Assembly: GCF_002591915.1 (NCBI RefSeq)
Contig: NZ_NIHB01000006.1
Coordinates: 61,769 to 125,768 of the forward strand
Length of the DNA stretch: 64,000 bases
Source of the DNA: Marinicella litoralis
GTDB lineage: Bacteria; Pseudomonadota; Gammaproteobacteria; Xanthomonadales; Marinicellaceae
Reading direction: 5' to 3'
Below, piece after piece: positions 24,999-34,476 of the stretch (within the stretch, counting starts at the first letter, position 1; each line of letters starts with the position of its first letter). The translations under genes were made by a program, and so were the position numbers. Below the pieces are notes generated by a model that worked only from the letters and a program-made list of their open reading frames with translations, was not told the DNA's origin and searched no databases.

Positions 24999-27543
24999 TA
25001 AAAACATACTGATTGCTTGTAGTGACAAAAAAGATCGGTTGCAATTTTTCAACTATTTTGATGATTTAGATGCTGAAAAAATATTCACTGCCAGTGATTA
25101 TGGGCAGATGAATGATTTGTTGTCTCACAGTGAGGAAAAATTCGACATCTTGGCTTTTGAGATATCAACTGCATGGATCAAAAATCTGGAAAAAATCAAA
25201 CAAATCATTGAGGCCAATGAAAACCTTAAATTGATTGCGGTGGTTTCAAGTAAAATGAACATGACTCCATCACAGCATGCGGAAATTGAGAAATATGTAG
25301 ACGGTTTATTCTATTCACCCGTCACGCAACAAGAGTTGTTGGCCAAGGGGTCAGCAATGAATACACGCGCGAAAGAACAGCGTAATCATTCAATTGTGGA
25401 GTTGGATGACTTTCTGGGCTTGCATTTCCAATTGACCAGCTTACCAAAGGCACTGATTGATACATCTACCCATCAAATCATTGAAGTCAACGATGCATTT
25501 GTTAATGAATTTAAAATCAAAAACAAACAATCAAAAGGTCAAGTATGGCATCAGGTATGTCAATTGAAAAACCAAAGTGATGTTGAAAAAGTTCATGCTC
25601 GATTGAATGAAACAGGTCAATACACTCAAAATGTTGGGTTTGAAGTAGGATCTAAAATCATCCCGGTTCAGTTGAACTTTTATACCACTGTATTTGATGA
25701 TAAAACCTATTATTTGGTGGAGTTTGTCAATCAGTCTGAAAAATTGTTTTATGAGCGCTTTCTCAAATACTTGAGTCAAATAACTGAACTGAACTTTGAA
25801 CAAAAACAGTCTCAGCAAACCTTGCAAAAGATGCTGCAGTGGATGGGTTTGGATTTTTGCTTTATAGTCAATAATAACTTAAGCAACCAGAACCAAAAAT
25901 TACTGTGGGATAGTTCACTGAATAACTATGCCGAGTATTATATTGGTTGTGAACATGATTTTATCGACAGGAAGTTAAAGACTGATTTGGATTTCGATAT
26001 TGAGAAAGGCGCCAACAAAGACATTCCCGGTGATGAGTTTTTAAGTTTTTATGGTGTCTCCTCTTTTATGGCTTTTAACTGTTCAATTGACAATGAAAAT
26101 CAAGTTACATTAGTGGTTGGAAGTATTAAAAATGTCCATAAATGGAATTCATTCAAAATTCTATTTGGTCAATTGGCATTGCACTATAAGCAAACCATGG
26201 CGTTTAAGGCATTACAGTTTTCACATGAGTCGGAAAGCCAATATGATGTGTTAACCGAGCTGATGAACAGGCGATATATCGTTAAGCGCATTGAACAATC
26301 CATTGATAACAATATACATAGCCATGTAGGGCTTGCAGTTTTATTTATAGATTTGGATCGTTTTAAAGTCATCAATGATTCATTGGGTCATGATGTGGGT
26401 GATGATGTGTTGGTTAAAATTGCTCAAATTTTGAAAAACAATGTTCAAGATTATGGTGTTGCTGCTCGGTACGCAGGCGATGAATTTTTGGTTCTGCTTG
26501 ATAAACAAGTGAATCAAGAAACGGTCAATGAAATTGCGAAAAACATCCTGATTGATGCCGCTAACCCCATTAAATTAAACAATGGCAGTGAAATCAAACT
26601 CACTTTATCAATCGGCGGGGCATATTTTCCAGAACATGGTAGTACGGTCAGTAAATTAATTAAGCATGCAGACATTGCACTTTATAATGCCAAGTTGAAT
26701 GGGAAGAATAGATTCACCATATATAACAATACACTCGATGGCGACCAAGCCAAGCAAAGCGAAGAAATGGTTCGGAACCTTCAAGCTGCCATCGAGCTTG
26801 ATCAAATCGAAGTGTATTACCAACCCAAAATTAACGCGTCCACAGAAGACATTATGGGCTTCGAAGCCTTGGTACGCTGGGAACACCCCGAACTAGGAAT
26901 CATCAGTCCAGGTTTATTCATTCCTTTGGCTGAACAAACTGATTTGATTTATCCCATCGGCTTATTGGTTATTGAGAAAGCGGCTGAGTGTTTGAAAAAA
27001 TGGCAGAAACAATACAAAATCCCTTTGACCATGTCGGTAAATTTATCTCCCATTCAATTGAATGACAAAGATTTGACCAGCAAAATAAGCCACATCATCG
27101 ATAAAACTGGGATTCATCCTAAGCACCTGGATTTTGAAATCACAGAAAGTGAAAAGTTCAAAAGTGTAAAAGATGCATTGTTGATGTTCAAAAAAATAGT
27201 CAATTTAGGTTGTACCCTGTCAATTGATGACTTTGGTACGGGTCATTCTACCTTGGATTATTTGCGTAAAATCCCTGCCAAAACCTTAAAGATTGATCAA
27301 GTCTTTGTAAAAAACATAGGCCTGAGCCCCGATGACGAGGCCATTTTAGACGCCACCATCGATATGGCCAAACGAGTGGGGCATTTTATCGTTGCTGAAG
27401 GCGTGGAGACTGAAGAACAAAGACAATATTTAACCAACAAAGGTTGTGATTATTTTCAAGGTTATTTGTTTTGTCGCCCATTACCGAAAAAAGAAATTGA
27501 AAGGATATTGCTTCAACGTGAAGAAATATTAAAAAATAATTAA
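24985..27543 (+). CDS. FimX-like REC-PAS-GGDEF-EAL protein
   Basis: An 852-residue c-di-GMP signalling protein. Residues 1-125 look like a receiver domain, but the phosphorylatable Asp appears to be replaced (AFEIS). A PAS-like domain spans about 140-255, a region of unknown type follows to about 400, then a GGDEF domain (about 415-570) with the degenerate motif AGDEF, and an EAL domain (about 590-845). The EAL domain keeps EALVRW, SVNLS, EITES, DDFGTGHS, LKIDQ and AEGVE, so phosphodiesterase activity is plausible. The layout matches Pseudomonas FimX, a PilZ/PilB partner, though FimX has a degenerate EAL. Start ATG 24985 is preferred over 24964. Confidence 0.85.
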   Translation: MTFLNKNILIACSDKKDRLQFFNYFDDLDAEKIFTASDYGQMNDLLSHSEEKFDILAFEISTAWIKNLEKIKQIIEANENLKLIAVVSSKMNMTPSQHAEIEKYVDGLFYSPVTQQELLAKGSAMNTRAKEQRNHSIVELDDFLGLHFQLTSLPKALIDTSTHQIIEVNDAFVNEFKIKNKQSKGQVWHQVCQLKNQSDVEKVHARLNETGQYTQNVGFEVGSKIIPVQLNFYTTVFDDKTYYLVEFVNQSEKLFYERFLKYLSQITELNFEQKQSQQTLQKMLQWMGLDFCFIVNNNLSNQNQKLLWDSSLNNYAEYYIGCEHDFIDRKLKTDLDFDIEKGANKDIPGDEFLSFYGVSSFMAFNCSIDNENQVTLVVGSIKNVHKWNSFKILFGQLALHYKQTMAFKALQFSHESESQYDVLTELMNRRYIVKRIEQSIDNNIHSHVGLAVLFIDLDRFKVINDSLGHDVGDDVLVKIAQILKNNVQDYGVAARYAGDEFLVLLDKQVNQETVNEIAKNILIDAANPIKLNNGSEIKLTLSIGGAYFPEHGSTVSKLIKHADIALYNAKLNGKNRFTIYNNTLDGDQAKQSEEMVRNLQAAIELDQIEVYYQPKINASTEDIMGFEALVRWEHPELGIISPGLFIPLAEQTDLIYPIGLLVIEKAAECLKKWQKQYKIPLTMSVNLSPIQLNDKDLTSKISHIIDKTGIHPKHLDFEITESEKFKSVKDALLMFKKIVNLGCTLSIDDFGTGHSTLDYLRKIPAKTLKIDQVFVKNIGLSPDDEAILDATIDMAKRVGHFIVAEGVETEEQRQYLTNKGCDYFQGYLFCRPLPKKEIERILLQREEILKNN

Positions 27544-27551
27544 CATGGAGT

Positions 27552-27579
27552 GAACTATTTTGAAACAGCTACAGTCCAA
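27552..27579 (+). promoter_or_regulatory. Candidate sigma-E-type promoter for rpoE
   Basis: GAACTA at 27552-27557 and TCCAA at 27575-27579, separated by 17 bases, resemble the RpoE/AlgU consensus (GAACTT, N16-17, TCtgA or TCCAA). It would start transcription about 30 bases before the rpoE ATG and so allow autoregulation, as is usual for this sigma factor. Confidence 0.5.
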
Positions 27580-27615
27580 GCAGGCAACTCAATGAAATTA
27601 ACAGAAGAAGAGAAG

Positions 27616-28221
27616 ATGTCTGAAAAAACACTTGATGCAGAATTGGTAACACAAGCCCAGCAAGGAAAAATGTCCGCATTTGAATTGTTGGTCAATCGAT
27701 ACCAGCAAAGAGTGGCCAATGTGATATCCAAGTTTGTTAAAGACAGGCATGAGATTCAAGATGTGGCACAAGAAGTGTTTATCAAAGTTTTTCGGGCATT
27801 GCCTAATTTCAGGGGTGACAGTTCTTTTTATACATGGATTTATAGAATTGCTGTTAATACATCAAAAAACCACCTGGTTTCTCGATCAAGAAGAATTCAG
27901 AATACACAGGTTGAGTTCGAAGATGCGGAATCCTTCAATACCAATGAAGATCAAAGGAACTTAGACACTCCTGATGCAGTCTATGCACGTGGAGAATTAG
28001 AACAAACCATGTCAAAAGCAATTTCCATGTTGCCTGAAGATTTAAAGGCAGCGATTGTTTTAAGAGAAGTTGATGGACTTAGTTATGACGAAATTGCCGT
28101 CAAAATGGATTGTCCTATTGGTACGGTAAGATCAAGAATATTCAGAGCCCGTGATGCCATAGATCAAGCATTAAGGCCATTGTTACAAGATGAGAGTAAG
28201 AGAAAGCAAAATGTCAGATAA
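27616..28221 (+). CDS. rpoE: RNA polymerase sigma factor RpoE (sigma-E / AlgU)
   Basis: ECF sigma factor for envelope stress. Region 2 reads EIQDVAQEVFIKVFRALPNFRGDSSFYTW, region 4 reads SYDEIAVKMDCPIGTVRSRIFRARDAID (each seen in part here), both very close to E. coli RpoE. ATG 27616 gives MSEKTLDAEL, aligned with the E. coli start, and has a strong AAGAAGAGAAG ribosome site; upstream starts at 27550 and 27592 lie too close to or before the likely transcription start. It is 201 residues. It overlaps rseA by 11 bases. Confidence 0.95.
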   Translation: MSEKTLDAELVTQAQQGKMSAFELLVNRYQQRVANVISKFVKDRHEIQDVAQEVFIKVFRALPNFRGDSSFYTWIYRIAVNTSKNHLVSRSRRIQNTQVEFEDAESFNTNEDQRNLDTPDAVYARGELEQTMSKAISMLPEDLKAAIVLREVDGLSYDEIAVKMDCPIGTVRSRIFRARDAIDQALRPLLQDESKRKQNVR

Positions 28222-28801
28222 GTCAAATCAAAATATTTCTGAGTTAATGGATGGCGAATTATCCAGTGATTGCAGTCGTTTCTTGTTAAAAAGAATGCAA
28301 TCTGATGATGCATTGAAAGGCAGTTGGAATCATTACCATATGTTGCGTTCATGCTTACAAAAAGAGCACAGTGCTCCATTGTTACATGATTTGGGTGCTG
28401 CTGTTGTTAGTCAACTGAATAACAGCAAAGTAGCAAACATGAGTCATGAAAAATCTCCAAAACGATTTCTAAAAGCATTTTCAGGAATGGCCATTGCCGC
28501 TTCTGTTGCTTTGGTGGCGGTGTTTTCATTCAATAACTTAAACCAATTTGAATCACCAAGTAATAACATGGTTTTTGCCAAAACCTCAAAGCAGTTAATC
28601 AATCCTCCAAACGCCAGTGTGGTTCGTGTTGAACAACCAGCCAATTACAGCAGGTACCCGTCATTGACACCGCAGGTCCAACAGTACATCAATGATTCGA
28701 ACACCAGTTTGACCATACCCGTTTATTACAACACCGATTATGTCAACAGTGTTATCATTCAAAGACAATTGAATAGCACACAAATACCTGCTGACGAATG
28801 A
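28211..28801 (+). CDS. rseA: Anti-sigma-E factor RseA (MucA-like)
   Basis: Membrane anti-sigma factor that holds RpoE inactive until cleaved. The N-terminal domain begins ISELMDGELSSD and includes WNHYHMLRSCLQ, both family hallmarks. One transmembrane segment lies at about residues 87-106 (SGMAIAASVALVAVFSF). The periplasmic part is about 90 residues and lacks clear similarity, which is usual. It overlaps rpoE and rseC. Confidence 0.9.
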   Translation: MSDKSNQNISELMDGELSSDCSRFLLKRMQSDDALKGSWNHYHMLRSCLQKEHSAPLLHDLGAAVVSQLNNSKVANMSHEKSPKRFLKAFSGMAIAASVALVAVFSFNNLNQFESPSNNMVFAKTSKQLINPPNASVVRVEQPANYSRYPSLTPQVQQYINDSNTSLTIPVYYNTDYVNSVIIQRQLNSTQIPADE

Positions 28802-29277
28802 TTCGATTGGCCAGTGTGGTTATGCAAAATAACCACACAGTTACCCTCCAGCTTCAACAACAAGAGAAATGTGCAGGTTGCCCGAAAAATTGCAATGAAC
28901 CACTTTTTAAGTTGTTTTCCATGAAAAGTAACCGCATAGACCTTAGTACCGACAACAAACAGTATCAATTAATTGACGGTGATCATTTATTAGCCAATAA
29001 ACTTAAGATTGGTCAATTAATCGTGTTAAACATTGATGACTCAGACTTGTTCAGATCAAGTGCTTTGCTTTACTTCCTGCCACTTTTGTTGATTCTGATC
29101 GGAGTTTCTGTCGGTCACTTTGTGGGCAAATGGTTGGGTTTGTTGACTGACCTGTCTGCTTTGATGGGATTGGTTATAGGGTTGTTCACTGTGGTTTTTA
29201 TTTTTAAAAATAAAATCATGCTAAAACACTTGAAATTTAGGCCAAAAGTAACGATTTTAAGACCTGAAGGCACTTAA
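28798..29277 (+). CDS. rseC: RseC/MucC-like membrane protein
   Basis: Inner-membrane protein of the SoxR-reducing / sigma-E-associated family. An N-terminal cysteine cluster (CAGCPKNC) is followed by two transmembrane segments at about residues 88-105 and 112-135, as in E. coli RseC. It directly follows rseA; rseB, which normally lies between them, is not present. It is 159 residues and overlaps the rseA stop by four bases. Confidence 0.9.
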   Translation: MIRLASVVMQNNHTVTLQLQQQEKCAGCPKNCNEPLFKLFSMKSNRIDLSTDNKQYQLIDGDHLLANKLKIGQLIVLNIDDSDLFRSSALLYFLPLLLILIGVSVGHFVGKWLGLLTDLSALMGLVIGLFTVVFIFKNKIMLKHLKFRPKVTILRPEGT

Positions 29278-29335
29278 CTGTACAGATACAGTCTATAAGC
29301 GAATCTAAACCCAAATATAATATTAAGGAGTCAAT

Positions 29336-30694
29336 ATGAATAAATTATTATTGCTGTTGTCACTGATTTCTTTGAGTCATGCATCTGACTCAAAAGACAT
29401 CAACTTGCCAAACTTTGTAGATTTAGCTAATTCAACGGGTCCTGCAGTGGTCAATATTGTTGCCAGAGATAATGTTGATGACAATCCAAGTCCGACCAAT
29501 CAGCAAAATCAAGAGTTGTTTAAGTTCTTTGGCATTCCCAGTCAACCACAGAATCGAGATCGAGTTTCTGGTGGTTCTGGCTTTATCATTTCTGAAGATG
29601 GTTTGATCTTGACCAACAGGCATGTCATTGATGGTGCCGATAAAATCATCGTGACCTTGTTGGACAGAAGAGAGTTTGAAGCTGAATTGGTTGGTGAAGA
29701 TGAAGCCAGTGATATTGCGGTATTAAAAATTGATGGAAAAAAATTGCCCAAATTAGCCATTGGTTCTGCAGATGACTTGCAAATAGGTGAATGGGTGATG
29801 GCCATCGGTTCACCTTTGAGTTTTGAGAACTCGGTGACCAAAGGTATAGTCAGTGCCAAGGGCAGACAAATCGGTTCACAACAGTATGTACCTTATATTC
29901 AATCAGATGTACCAATTAATCGTGGTAATTCTGGTGGTCCACTGATTAACCTTGATGGTGAAGTGGTGGGTATCAATACTTTGATTTATTCAAACACCGG
30001 CGGTTATATGGGAATTTCATTTTCAGTTCCTATCGATGTGGCCATGAATGTGGCACATCAACTACAAACCAATGGGGTGGTTAAACGTGGTTTATTGGGT
30101 GTTGGCATTGATGATGTCAATCAAGCGATGGCGGACTACTTGGGCATGGAAAAGCCAATGGGAGCCTTAGTCAACCAAGTATCTGAAGGCAGTTCAGCCG
30201 AAAAGGCTGGTATAAAAGTGGGTGATGTGATCATCCGCTTTAATGGAAAAACCATCAAAACCAGACAATCATTACCACCAGTGGTCGGTACTGTCATGCC
30301 GAACACAGAAGTGTCATTGGAAGTGTTCAGAGATGGTCAAGTTAAAAAATTGACAGCAAAACTTGGGGTTTTGAGTGACAATTTAACCGCCAATGTGGGC
30401 CAAGATGGTAATTCTGAAGTAAAAACAGGTATAGGTTTTTCTGTGAGTAAATTGACTGAACAAGATAAAGAGCGCACCGGTGAATCTGCAGGAGTCATAG
30501 TAACAAGCATCACCGAGAAGGACGTGGAACGTGCGAATTTAAGGGTTGGCGATGTCATTAAGCGCATTGGTAAGGTTGATATCAGTAATTTGTCAGACTT
30601 CAGTGATGCCATTGATAATTTGGACGATGACGAACCTTTGGTGTTGTTGGTTAAACAAGGACCGGGGAATACCTTTATAGTCATTGAACGATAA
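29336..30694 (+). CDS. degP: DegP/DegQ (MucD) family periplasmic serine protease
   Basis: Envelope quality-control protease. It has a signal peptide (about residues 1-18), a trypsin-like domain with His in TNRHVIDG, Asp in SDIAVLKI and Ser in RGNSGGPL, then two PDZ domains (about 255-340 and 365-450). Its 452 residues fit DegQ or MucD as well as DegP. Placement after rpoE-rseA-rseC matches mucD. A 58-base gap with a TTAAGGAG ribosome site precedes it, and a strong terminator follows. Confidence 0.93.
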   Translation: MNKLLLLLSLISLSHASDSKDINLPNFVDLANSTGPAVVNIVARDNVDDNPSPTNQQNQELFKFFGIPSQPQNRDRVSGGSGFIISEDGLILTNRHVIDGADKIIVTLLDRREFEAELVGEDEASDIAVLKIDGKKLPKLAIGSADDLQIGEWVMAIGSPLSFENSVTKGIVSAKGRQIGSQQYVPYIQSDVPINRGNSGGPLINLDGEVVGINTLIYSNTGGYMGISFSVPIDVAMNVAHQLQTNGVVKRGLLGVGIDDVNQAMADYLGMEKPMGALVNQVSEGSSAEKAGIKVGDVIIRFNGKTIKTRQSLPPVVGTVMPNTEVSLEVFRDGQVKKLTAKLGVLSDNLTANVGQDGNSEVKTGIGFSVSKLTEQDKERTGESAGVIVTSITEKDVERANLRVGDVIKRIGKVDISNLSDFSDAIDNLDDDEPLVLLVKQGPGNTFIVIER

Positions 30695-30716
30695 GCCTTA
30701 TCAGTATAAAATACCC

Positions 30717-30752
30717 ACAAATCCCATGAACTCCATGGGATTTGTTGTTTTT
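30717..30752 (+). terminator. Rho-independent terminator after degP
   Basis: ACAAATCCCATG at 30717-30728 pairs perfectly with CATGGGATTTGT at 30734-30745 around a five-base loop, followed by TGTTTTT. It ends the sigma-E operon 28 bases before lepA. Confidence 0.85.
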
Positions 30753-30779
30753 GGCTTAACCACACCTTAATAGGATTCA

Positions 30780-32564
30780 ATGAAAAATATTCGAAACTTC
30801 TCCATCATCGCCCACATTGATCATGGAAAATCAACATTGGCAGACCGCTTTATTCAAGTCTGTGGCGGGTTGACTGAGCGCGAAATGGACAAGCAAGTTT
30901 TAGACAGTATGGATATTGAACGTGAACGGGGTATTACGATTAAGTCTCAGGCCGTTTGCTTGGAGTTCAAATCTAAAACCGGTGATGTCTATCAATACAA
31001 CCTCATTGATACCCCAGGTCATGTGGATTTTTCATACGAAGTGTCCAGATCTCTGGCTGCCTGTGAAGGTGCTTTATTGGTGGTTGATGCTGCACAAGGT
31101 GTCGAAGCACAATCTGTGGCTAATTGTTACACGGCCATTGAAATGGGTTTAGAAGTTATTCCGGTGATCAATAAGATTGATTTACCCTCTGCTGATGTGG
31201 AAAAAGTCAAATTAGAAATCGAAGAAATCATTGGCATAGATGCTTCTGATGCGCTGTTGGTTTCAGCCAAAACGGGTCAAGGTATTGACGACGTATTGGA
31301 AGCCATTGCTGGTTTGATACCGGCTCCCAAAGGTTCTCCTGATGAGCCTTTACAGGCTTCAATCATTGACTCATGGTTTGATAATTACCTGGGTGTGGTT
31401 TCACTCATCAGGGTTTTCAATGGACAATTGAAAGTAAAAGACAAAATTCAAATCATGTCATTGAAATCAGATCAATTGGTGGAAGGCTTAGGTAAGTTCA
31501 CTCCGAAAAGAACCCCTGGAACACATTTAAATTGTGGTGAGGTTGGGTACCTCAGTGCATCAATCAAAGATGTCCATGGTGCGCCAGTAGGTGACACCAT
31601 CACCTTGACACAAAACCCCGCCAAAAAAGCCCTTGATGGCTTTATGCAATCTCAGCCCAGGGTATTTGCTGGATTATTCCCAACTTCTGCTGAGGATTAC
31701 CAGAATCTTCGTGAGGCACTAGAAAAATTACGTCTTAATGATGCATCCCTTGCTTTTGAACCAGAATCATCGACTGCTTTGGGGTTCGGTTTCAGGTGCG
31801 GATTCTTGGGCATGTTGCATATGGAAGTGGTTCAAGAGCGAATTGAACGTGAGTTTGATATCGATATGGTGACCACAGCACCGACAGTGGTGTATGAAAT
31901 GATTGATAAGAGCGGTAATCAAGTGATGTTGGATAACCCAGCTGATTTACCAGCGATGTTTGAAGAAATCAGAGAACCCATTATTATTGCCAATATATTG
32001 TTGCCGCAGGACCATGTGGGTTCGGTCATCAGTTTATGTATCGAGAAAAGAGGCATTCAGAAAAACATGCAATACCTGGGCAACCAAGTTCAGTTGACCT
32101 TTGAGTTGCCATTGAGTGAAGTTGTGTTGGACTTTTTTGATCGATTGAAATCAGTCAGTCGTGGCTACGCTTCTTTTGAGTATGAATTCAGTCATTATCT
32201 TGCCGGTCCATTCATCCGATTGGATGTATTAATCAATGGTGAAAGGGTTGATGCCCTGTCTATTTTAACTCACAGAGACAATGCGCAAAAACGAGGCAGA
32301 GATTTGACTGATCGTTTGAAAGAGTTGATTCCACGGCAAATGATAGATGTGGCCATTCAAGCAGCGATTGGTTCACAAGTTATTGCCAGAACCACGGTCA
32401 AAGCATTCAGAAAAAATGTGACGGCAAAATGTTATGGTGGTGATGCTTCGCGCAAAAAGAAATTATTAGAAAAACAAAAAGCAGGTAAAAAACGAATGAA
32501 GCAAATTGGTCGAGTAGAGGTGCCACAAGCAGCGTTTTTAGCCATATTGAAAGTAGACAGTTAA
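30780..32564 (+). CDS. lepA: Translation elongation factor 4 (LepA)
   Basis: Ribosome-associated GTPase that acts during stalled or difficult translation. Seen: G1 [10 protein letters not shown]3 DTPGHVDF, G4 NKIDLP, and the LepA-specific C-terminal region with [19 protein letters not shown]. Its 594 residues are normal. It lies 13 bases before lepB, the common order. Confidence 0.97.
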   Translation: MKNIRNFSIIAHIDHGKSTLADRFIQVCGGLTEREMDKQVLDSMDIERERGITIKSQAVCLEFKSKTGDVYQYNLIDTPGHVDFSYEVSRSLAACEGALLVVDAAQGVEAQSVANCYTAIEMGLEVIPVINKIDLPSADVEKVKLEIEEIIGIDASDALLVSAKTGQGIDDVLEAIAGLIPAPKGSPDEPLQASIIDSWFDNYLGVVSLIRVFNGQLKVKDKIQIMSLKSDQLVEGLGKFTPKRTPGTHLNCGEVGYLSASIKDVHGAPVGDTITLTQNPAKKALDGFMQSQPRVFAGLFPTSAEDYQNLREALEKLRLNDASLAFEPESSTALGFGFRCGFLGMLHMEVVQERIEREFDIDMVTTAPTVVYEMIDKSGNQVMLDNPADLPAMFEEIREPIIIANILLPQDHVGSVISLCIEKRGIQKNMQYLGNQVQLTFELPLSEVVLDFFDRLKSVSRGYASFEYEFSHYLAGPFIRLDVLINGERVDALSILTHRDNAQKRGRDLTDRLKELIPRQMIDVAIQAAIGSQVIARTTVKAFRKNVTAKCYGGDASRKKKLLEKQKAGKKRMKQIGRVEVPQAAFLAILKVDS

Positions 32565-32577
32565 GAGGAAACTACTG

Positions 32578-33378
32578 GTGAACGAAATACATTTTGATTT
32601 TGAAGCATTTTTAACCTTAGCCAGTGCCCTGACTTTGGTGTGTTGGCTGATTGTAAAAATTAAATACAAGTCTGTCGAGCCTGATAACCAAGGGTTTATG
32701 ACCTCATTGGTTACCTTTGGCTACTCATTTTTTCCAGTTTTCTTTTTTGTATTGCTAGTCAGAACATTTGTATTTGAACCTTTCAGAATACCTTCGTCAT
32801 CCATGATGCCAACTTTATTGACCGGCGATTTTATCTATGTGAATAAGTTCTCATACGGTCTGAAGTTACCTGTATTGCATGATACCTTTATTGAAATAGG
32901 ACACCCAGAAAGGGGTGATGTGGTGGTCTTCAGATTTCCGCCCAATCAAAAGGACGATTACATCAAAAGGGTGGTCGGTTTACCTGGTGACGATGTCTTT
33001 TATGACACCAGAAGTAAACTTGCGTACATCAATGGTAAGGTCATGAAACAAACGATTGATGGTCAATATGAAGGCTTTATCGATGACTTACAGGACCGTT
33101 CTCGGGTGATTCAAAAAACAGAATTCTTGACTGAAACAGGTCATAAAATCTTGACGGTTAATGGGGTCTCAAATCAACCTTTTAAATTCACTCGGTTGAC
33201 GGTGCCAGAAGGGCATTATTTCGTGATGGGTGATAACCGCGATAATTCATCAGACGGCCGTGTTTGGGGTTTGGTCCCGGAAAGGAATTTGGTGGGCAAA
33301 GCACAGTTTATTTGGATGCACTGGAGAATACCGCACTTTTTTGAAGGTTTAAAAAGAATCGGTACCAAGATCATTTGA
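32578..33378 (+). CDS. lepB: Signal peptidase I
   Basis: Membrane enzyme that removes signal peptides after export. Two N-terminal membrane segments (about residues 8-24 and 46-64), then the catalytic Ser in PSSSMMPTLL near residue 73 and the catalytic Lys in DDYIKRVVGLPGD near 130; GDNRDNSSDGR is the box E motif. The start is GTG, after AAGAGGAAAC. It is 266 residues. Confidence 0.96.
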   Translation: MNEIHFDFEAFLTLASALTLVCWLIVKIKYKSVEPDNQGFMTSLVTFGYSFFPVFFFVLLVRTFVFEPFRIPSSSMMPTLLTGDFIYVNKFSYGLKLPVLHDTFIEIGHPERGDVVVFRFPPNQKDDYIKRVVGLPGDDVFYDTRSKLAYINGKVMKQTIDGQYEGFIDDLQDRSRVIQKTEFLTETGHKILTVNGVSNQPFKFTRLTVPEGHYFVMGDNRDNSSDGRVWGLVPERNLVGKAQFIWMHWRIPHFFEGLKRIGTKII

Positions 33379-33450
33379 CAATGATTTAACATCATTTGAT
33401 AATAATTGAATTAAAATCATTCAATCCTAAAGATAATTAGAGGTAGCACA

Positions 33451-33810
33451 ATGAAATCATTAAAGAAAGCACAAGGCATTACATTAATTGGATTCGTTTT
33501 TGTATTGGCCGTTTTGGGTTTTTTTCTGTTTGCAGGGATGCAAATTGTTCCCGTGTATATGGATCATGCATCAGTGGTGAAAGCCATGAAAGCCGAGGCA
33601 GCAGAGAGCAGTGGAAAGTCTCCGAATGAAATTAAGAAAAGTTTGGGTTTTAGGTTGGGTGTGAGTTATGTCACTGAAGTCAAATCATCTGACTTCAAAA
33701 TTGTGCGTGGAAATGGCAGGGAGTTACAAGTTAAATATGAAGTGAAAAGACCGTTCTTATATAATTTGTCGTTTGTCATGGAATTTGCTGAAACCGTTCA
33801 ACTAGACTGA
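33451..33810 (+). CDS. DUF4845 family membrane protein
   Basis: A 119-residue protein with one N-terminal transmembrane segment that begins KAQGITLIGFVFVLAVLGFF, resembling a pilin-like hydrophobic start. The GITLIGF stretch and the later segment QIVPVYMDHASV match the DUF4845 proteins found between lepB and rnc in many gammaproteobacteria. Function unknown. Confidence 0.85.
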   Translation: MKSLKKAQGITLIGFVFVLAVLGFFLFAGMQIVPVYMDHASVVKAMKAEAAESSGKSPNEIKKSLGFRLGVSYVTEVKSSDFKIVRGNGRELQVKYEVKRPFLYNLSFVMEFAETVQLD

Positions 33811-33816
33811 ATCAAG

Positions 33817-34476
33817 TTGAAAATCCTTGGTCAAAACATTGAATGGTCTCGTTCAGCTTTATTAGATCAAGCATTGACACACAGAAGTGTCGGTAAAAAA
33901 AACAATGAAAGGCTGGAGTTTTTAGGAGATTCAATCCTTTCATTGGTTATTTCAAACTTACTTTATCAAAAGTATTCAAACCTTACAGAAGGCGAATTGT
34001 CTCGCTTGCGGTCACAATTGGTCAAGGGGAAAACCTTGGCTGAAGTGGCCAGACATTATCAATTGGGTCCATCAATTAAACTCGGTCAGGGCGAAATTAA
34101 ATCTGGCGGAGTTAACAAGTCCTCCGTTCTGGCAGACGCAGTTGAAGCCATTTTTGGCGCGGTGTTACTGGACCAGGGTTACGAAGTTGCCAAACGATTC
34201 ATTGAACAGGTGATGACACCTTGGCTTGACAAAGTCAATCCCAGCGTCATCAAAAAAGATGCCAAATCCCAATTACAAGAAATGTTACAGCAACAAGGCT
34301 TGGAATTACCCGTTTATCAATTATTAGAAGAAATAGAAACAGATCAAATGACACAATTTAAAGTACTTTGCCACGTGCAAACATTAGACTTGAGCATTGA
34401 GTCCAAAGGCAGTTCAATCAAAAAAGCAGAGCAGTCGGCTGCCAATAAAATGATTGAAGCCTTGGAATTACAATGA
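33817..34476 (+). CDS. rnc: Ribonuclease III
   Basis: Cuts double-stranded RNA, including rRNA precursors. The signature NERLEFLGDSILSLVI is near residue 30, a second acidic site is in LADAVEAIFGAV, and a dsRNA-binding domain fills the C-terminal 70 residues. It has a TTG start, six bases after the DUF4845 stop. It is 219 residues and overlaps era by four bases. Confidence 0.96.
   Translation: MKILGQNIEWSRSALLDQALTHRSVGKKNNERLEFLGDSILSLVISNLLYQKYSNLTEGELSRLRSQLVKGKTLAEVARHYQLGPSIKLGQGEIKSGGVNKSSVLADAVEAIFGAVLLDQGYEVAKRFIEQVMTPWLDKVNPSVIKKDAKSQLQEMLQQQGLELPVYQLLEEIETDQMTQFKVLCHVQTLDLSIESKGSSIKKAEQSAANKMIEALELQ

Noticed and set aside
29542..30780. Minus-strand frames of 105 and 147 codons opposite degP
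   Set aside because: They follow from degP codon structure; no start signals or family features support them.
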